This document shows, one piece after another, positions 61,587 through 64,000 of a stretch of 64,000 bases of DNA (positions within the stretch are counted from its first letter, which is position 1; every line of letters begins with the position of its first letter). Source of the DNA: QQWI01 sp964522015 (GTDB lineage Bacteria > Bacillota > Clostridia > Peptostreptococcales > Acidaminobacteraceae). The stretch covers positions 62,001 through 126,000 of the forward strand of contig CAZFST010000003.1 of assembly GCA_964522015.1 (NCBI GenBank), in the 5' to 3' direction. Under the pieces are notes generated by a model that searched no databases, was not told the DNA's origin, and saw only the letters and a list, made by a program, of their open reading frames with translations. Position numbers and translations under genes: made by a program.

Positions 61587-62359
61587 TGATGATGATAAAG
61601 AGAGTTGGCGAGATAACTGTCGTCGATTATTCTGATTTTTTTAAGCCTTCCATTGTGAAGGCTTATTTTACGACGCGATTAGGTGGCATCAGTCAAGGGC
61701 CTTTTGCGTCCTTAAATATGAGCACCGCTACAGGGGACTCAGCAGACCATGTCTGCGAAAATAGAGAGAGGCTCTTGCGTGGACTTGGTAGTCCCAAACG
61801 TCTAATTTTTGCAAAACAAGTTCACGGTGATGCTGTCTATATCGACGATGGAAAAGTGACTGGCTTAGTGGGGGAGTATGACGCTATTGTTAGTTCATAT
61901 AACGATGTAGCCCTTATGACCTATCACGCCGATTGCTTTCCGGTTTTTGCCTATTGTTTAAAAACAGGGGTAATGGGTATGTGTCATGCAGGATGGCAAG
62001 GGGTTTTCAAAGAGGTTGTCAAAGGCCTGCTTGAGGCCATGTGTCACAAGTTAGGTGCCAAAATGCAACAAATTCGGGTGGTTATTGGACCTGGCATTGG
62101 ACTTGATGCCTACCAAGTTAACCAAACCCTAGCTGACCGATTCACCGACAAATTCGGGCAAGCAGTTGTTGAGAACCGTCAAGATGGCCCTCACTTGGAT
62201 TTAAATAAATGCCTGCTGATCACCCTGATAGAGAAGGGCCTGGCCCCTGAACAAATCCAGTCATCGTCTGCTTGTACCTACGGGCAATCAAATTATTTTT
62301 TTTCCCATCGTCGGGATGGTCAACAAACTGGGCGCATGGTCGCTGTAATCACAAAATAG
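61586..62359 (+). CDS. pgeF: Peptidoglycan editing factor PgeF (YfiH/DUF152, purine nucleoside phosphorylase-like)
   Basis: A 257-residue protein of the YfiH family. FTTRLGGIS near the start, AKQVHGD, the metal motifs TYHADCFPVFAY and CHAGWQG, and late HRRDGQQTGRMVAVI. The zinc-bound laccase-fold site has been linked to purine nucleoside phosphorolysis and to removal of wrong peptidoglycan precursors. It overlaps nrdR by one base and is probably co-transcribed with it. Confidence 0.9.
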   Translation: MMMIKRVGEITVVDYSDFFKPSIVKAYFTTRLGGISQGPFASLNMSTATGDSADHVCENRERLLRGLGSPKRLIFAKQVHGDAVYIDDGKVTGLVGEYDAIVSSYNDVALMTYHADCFPVFAYCLKTGVMGMCHAGWQGVFKEVVKGLLEAMCHKLGAKMQQIRVVIGPGIGLDAYQVNQTLADRFTDKFGQAVVENRQDGPHLDLNKCLLITLIEKGLAPEQIQSSSACTYGQSNYFFSHRRDGQQTGRMVAVITK

Positions 62360-62445
62360 CAATTAGGTTGACTAATAGGCGTAAATTCTGTATGATATAT
62401 TGATGTGCTCTGCTAAAGTCTTAAGCACAGTATGGGGAGGGAACC

Positions 62446-63756
62446 ATGGATAATCGCATTAAAAGTGTCGATGCCGATAGTGTTGCGCATGAATTGGGCA
62501 TTGAAGCCGGAGATCGGTTAGTCGCTATCAACGGCAAACCCGTTGTGGACATTATGGATTTCCTATACTTTATGGATGATGACGAGATTGATTTAGTCAT
62601 TCAAAAACCTGATGGAGAAGTGTGGGAGTTGGAAATCGAAAAATCATTTGACGAGGTACTGGGCCTCAATTTCGAAAATCCAATTTTAGATCAGGCCCAG
62701 AGGTGCTCCAATCAATGCGTTTTTTGTTTTATTGACCAGTTGCCAAAAGGCATGCGAGACACCCTATATTTTAAAGATGACGATTCGCGCTTATCGTTTT
62801 TGATGGGGAATTTTGTGACCCTCACCAATATGAATGATGCTACCTTTCAGCGCTTAATTGATTACCGCATAAGTCCCATTAATGTTTCAGTCCACACAGT
62901 GGATGGACCCCTTCGAACAAAATTGTTGGGGAATCGCTTTGCTGGCAATATCCTTGATCGTCTAAAGCGTCTCAAAGAAGCTGGTATTGAAATGAATGGT
63001 CAGGTTGTTTTATGCCCAGGTCTTAACGATGGTGCTTATTTAGATGAAACCATTGAAGAACTGAGTCATTTATACCCCTATATGTTTTCTATGGCCGTTG
63101 TTCCCATAGGCCTCACTAAATATCGCCAGGGTTTATTTGAAGCCACTCCTGTGGACTTTAAAATAGCCCGTGCTATCATCAAGAAAATTGAAAAATGGCA
63201 AGCAATTTTACTTGAACGGATTGGTACCCGTTTTGTTTTTGCGGCAGATGAGTTTTATCTCAAAGCAGAACTTGACGTACCCCAAGCAAGCGCCTACGAA
63301 GGCTACGTTCAAATAGAAAATGGTGTTGGTTTGCTCAGACAATTTGAAGACACCTTCTTGGAAGCCCTAACTCTGGATAAAGGGCCGGTGATACCGGGAA
63401 GCGTGATACTTGGAACCTCTGTAGCAGCCGAACAAATGATAAAAAAATGTTGCAATCAACTAAATGCATTACATCCCCAAATTCACATAGAGGTTGTAGC
63501 CATTGAGAATACTTTCTTTGGCGGCGCCATTACCGTGGCTGGACTATTGACTGGAAAAGATATTTTACGTGGGTTTGAGAAGGGGATTGATGCTGATGCC
63601 TTGTTATTGCCCAGTGTTTTGGTGAATACAGATGGCGTTTTGTTGGATGATATGACACCGCAAGATCTTCAGGAGGCTCTGGGGATCCCTGTTCACCTAG
63701 TTGATGTCAATGGCAAGGCCTTGGTCGACTGCCTGTTAAGGAGGAAAGCTTTATGA
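62446..63756 (+). CDS. DUF512 radical-SAM protein with PDZ-like N-terminus
   Basis: A 436-residue protein. A PDZ-like domain (1-70: DRLVAINGKPVVDIMDFLYF) precedes the radical-SAM cluster cysteines Cys87, Cys91, Cys94 (CSNQCVFCFIDQLPKGMR) and a C-terminal DUF512 domain (GRTLD-like GTSVAAEQM, FFGGAITVAGLLTGKDI, LPSVLVNTDGVLLDDMT). The family is widespread in Clostridia beside der, and its reaction is unknown. GGGGAGGG precedes the ATG, and the stop overlaps der by 4 bp. Confidence 0.9.
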   Translation: MDNRIKSVDADSVAHELGIEAGDRLVAINGKPVVDIMDFLYFMDDDEIDLVIQKPDGEVWELEIEKSFDEVLGLNFENPILDQAQRCSNQCVFCFIDQLPKGMRDTLYFKDDDSRLSFLMGNFVTLTNMNDATFQRLIDYRISPINVSVHTVDGPLRTKLLGNRFAGNILDRLKRLKEAGIEMNGQVVLCPGLNDGAYLDETIEELSHLYPYMFSMAVVPIGLTKYRQGLFEATPVDFKIARAIIKKIEKWQAILLERIGTRFVFAADEFYLKAELDVPQASAYEGYVQIENGVGLLRQFEDTFLEALTLDKGPVIPGSVILGTSVAAEQMIKKCCNQLNALHPQIHIEVVAIENTFFGGAITVAGLLTGKDILRGFEKGIDADALLLPSVLVNTDGVLLDDMTPQDLQEALGIPVHLVDVNGKALVDCLLRRKAL

Positions 63757-64000
63757 GAAAACCCATAGTAGCAATTGTTGGACGTCCGAATGTGGGCAAA
63801 TCAACTTTTTTTAACCGCATTTCCGGTAAGCGTATTTCCATCGTTGAAGATACACCTGGTGTGACAAGAGACCGTGTATACACTGATGTTGAGTGGTTGA
63901 GCTATAAATTCACAATGATTGATACCGGTGGTCTTGAACCAAATTCTGATGATTTGATTCTATCGCAGATGCGTAATCAGGCGATGATCGCCATTGATCA
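63753..64000 (+). CDS. der: GTPase Der (EngA), N-terminal part, runs off the window
   Basis: The first 82 codons are visible: MRKPIVAIVGRPNVGKSTFF (G1), VEDTPGVTRDRVY (G2) and IDTGGLEP (G3) of the first GTPase domain. Der has two tandem GTPase domains and assists 50S ribosome assembly. AAGGAGGAAAG lies before the ATG. The gene is cut by the window end. Confidence 0.96.
   Translation, partial: MRKPIVAIVGRPNVGKSTFFNRISGKRISIVEDTPGVTRDRVYTDVEWLSYKFTMIDTGGLEPNSDDLILSQMRNQAMIAID

Overview
This window looks like chromosomal DNA of a low-to-moderate GC Gram-positive anaerobe of the class Clostridia. Supporting signs are strong GGAGG-type ribosome sites, an S-layer-homology surface protein, an S-box (SAM-I) riboswitch, a CIRCE-controlled hrcA-grpE-dnaK-dnaJ operon and the Firmicutes gene order comEC-holA-rpsT-lepA-hemW-hrcA. 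The gpr and spoIIP genes that spore formers usually carry between rpsT and lepA are absent, so a non-sporulating lineage (for example a Fusibacter/Acidaminobacter relative) is a reasonable guess. This is inference, not identification.

Layout. 1-2.75 kb: the 3' end of an RHS polymorphic toxin gene with its immunity gene, followed by a displaced second toxin tip and its own immunity gene. 3-7.7 kb: a MarR regulator and a heterodimeric ABC exporter behind a promoter carrying five 14-bp repeats. 7.7-8.05 kb: a repeat-rich intergenic stretch. 8.05-12.5 kb: an ABC-2 exporter operon, an acetate-transporter-like membrane protein and a large ArsR-type regulator. 12.7-23.8 kb: a signalling region with two histidine kinases, a lone receiver and two receiver-HD-GYP proteins, interrupted by two small membrane proteins and a HelD helicase. 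23.9-25.7 kb: a divergent flavoredoxin-like gene and a DUF6624-like gene. 25.9-29.5 kb: a SAM-riboswitch operon metY-metA-hom for methionine synthesis. 29.6-36.2 kb: an S-layer protein, then an operon of GAF-HD-GYP protein, metallo-beta-lactamase-fold hydrolase and TPR adenylate cyclase. 36.4-40.8 kb: sbcD-sbcC. 40.9-45 kb: an AarF-like kinase, a CrtI-like desaturase and a DNA photolyase. 45.2-49 kb: a chemoreceptor, a GGDEF protein with a pseudo-receiver and a dUTPase-like protein. 49.2-64 kb: housekeeping genes (comEC, holA, rpsT, lepA, hemW, hrcA, grpE, dnaK, dnaJ, nrdR, pgeF, a DUF512 radical-SAM protein and the start of der).

How the parts fit together. Nucleotide second-messenger signalling is the main theme: three HD-GYP proteins, one diguanylate cyclase and one adenylate cyclase lie within 36 kb. 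Two of the HD-GYP proteins share an insertion of about 97 residues between the HD and HHE motifs that the third lacks. Two families of dispersed palindromic repeats lie in intergenic regions; one shows a compensatory base-pair change between copies and once forms a perfect palindrome with 32-bp arms. The most unusual items are these repeats, the 14-bp operator-like array, the extended HD-GYP variant and the cyclase operon. I saw no tRNA, rRNA, CRISPR array, prophage or complete insertion sequence.
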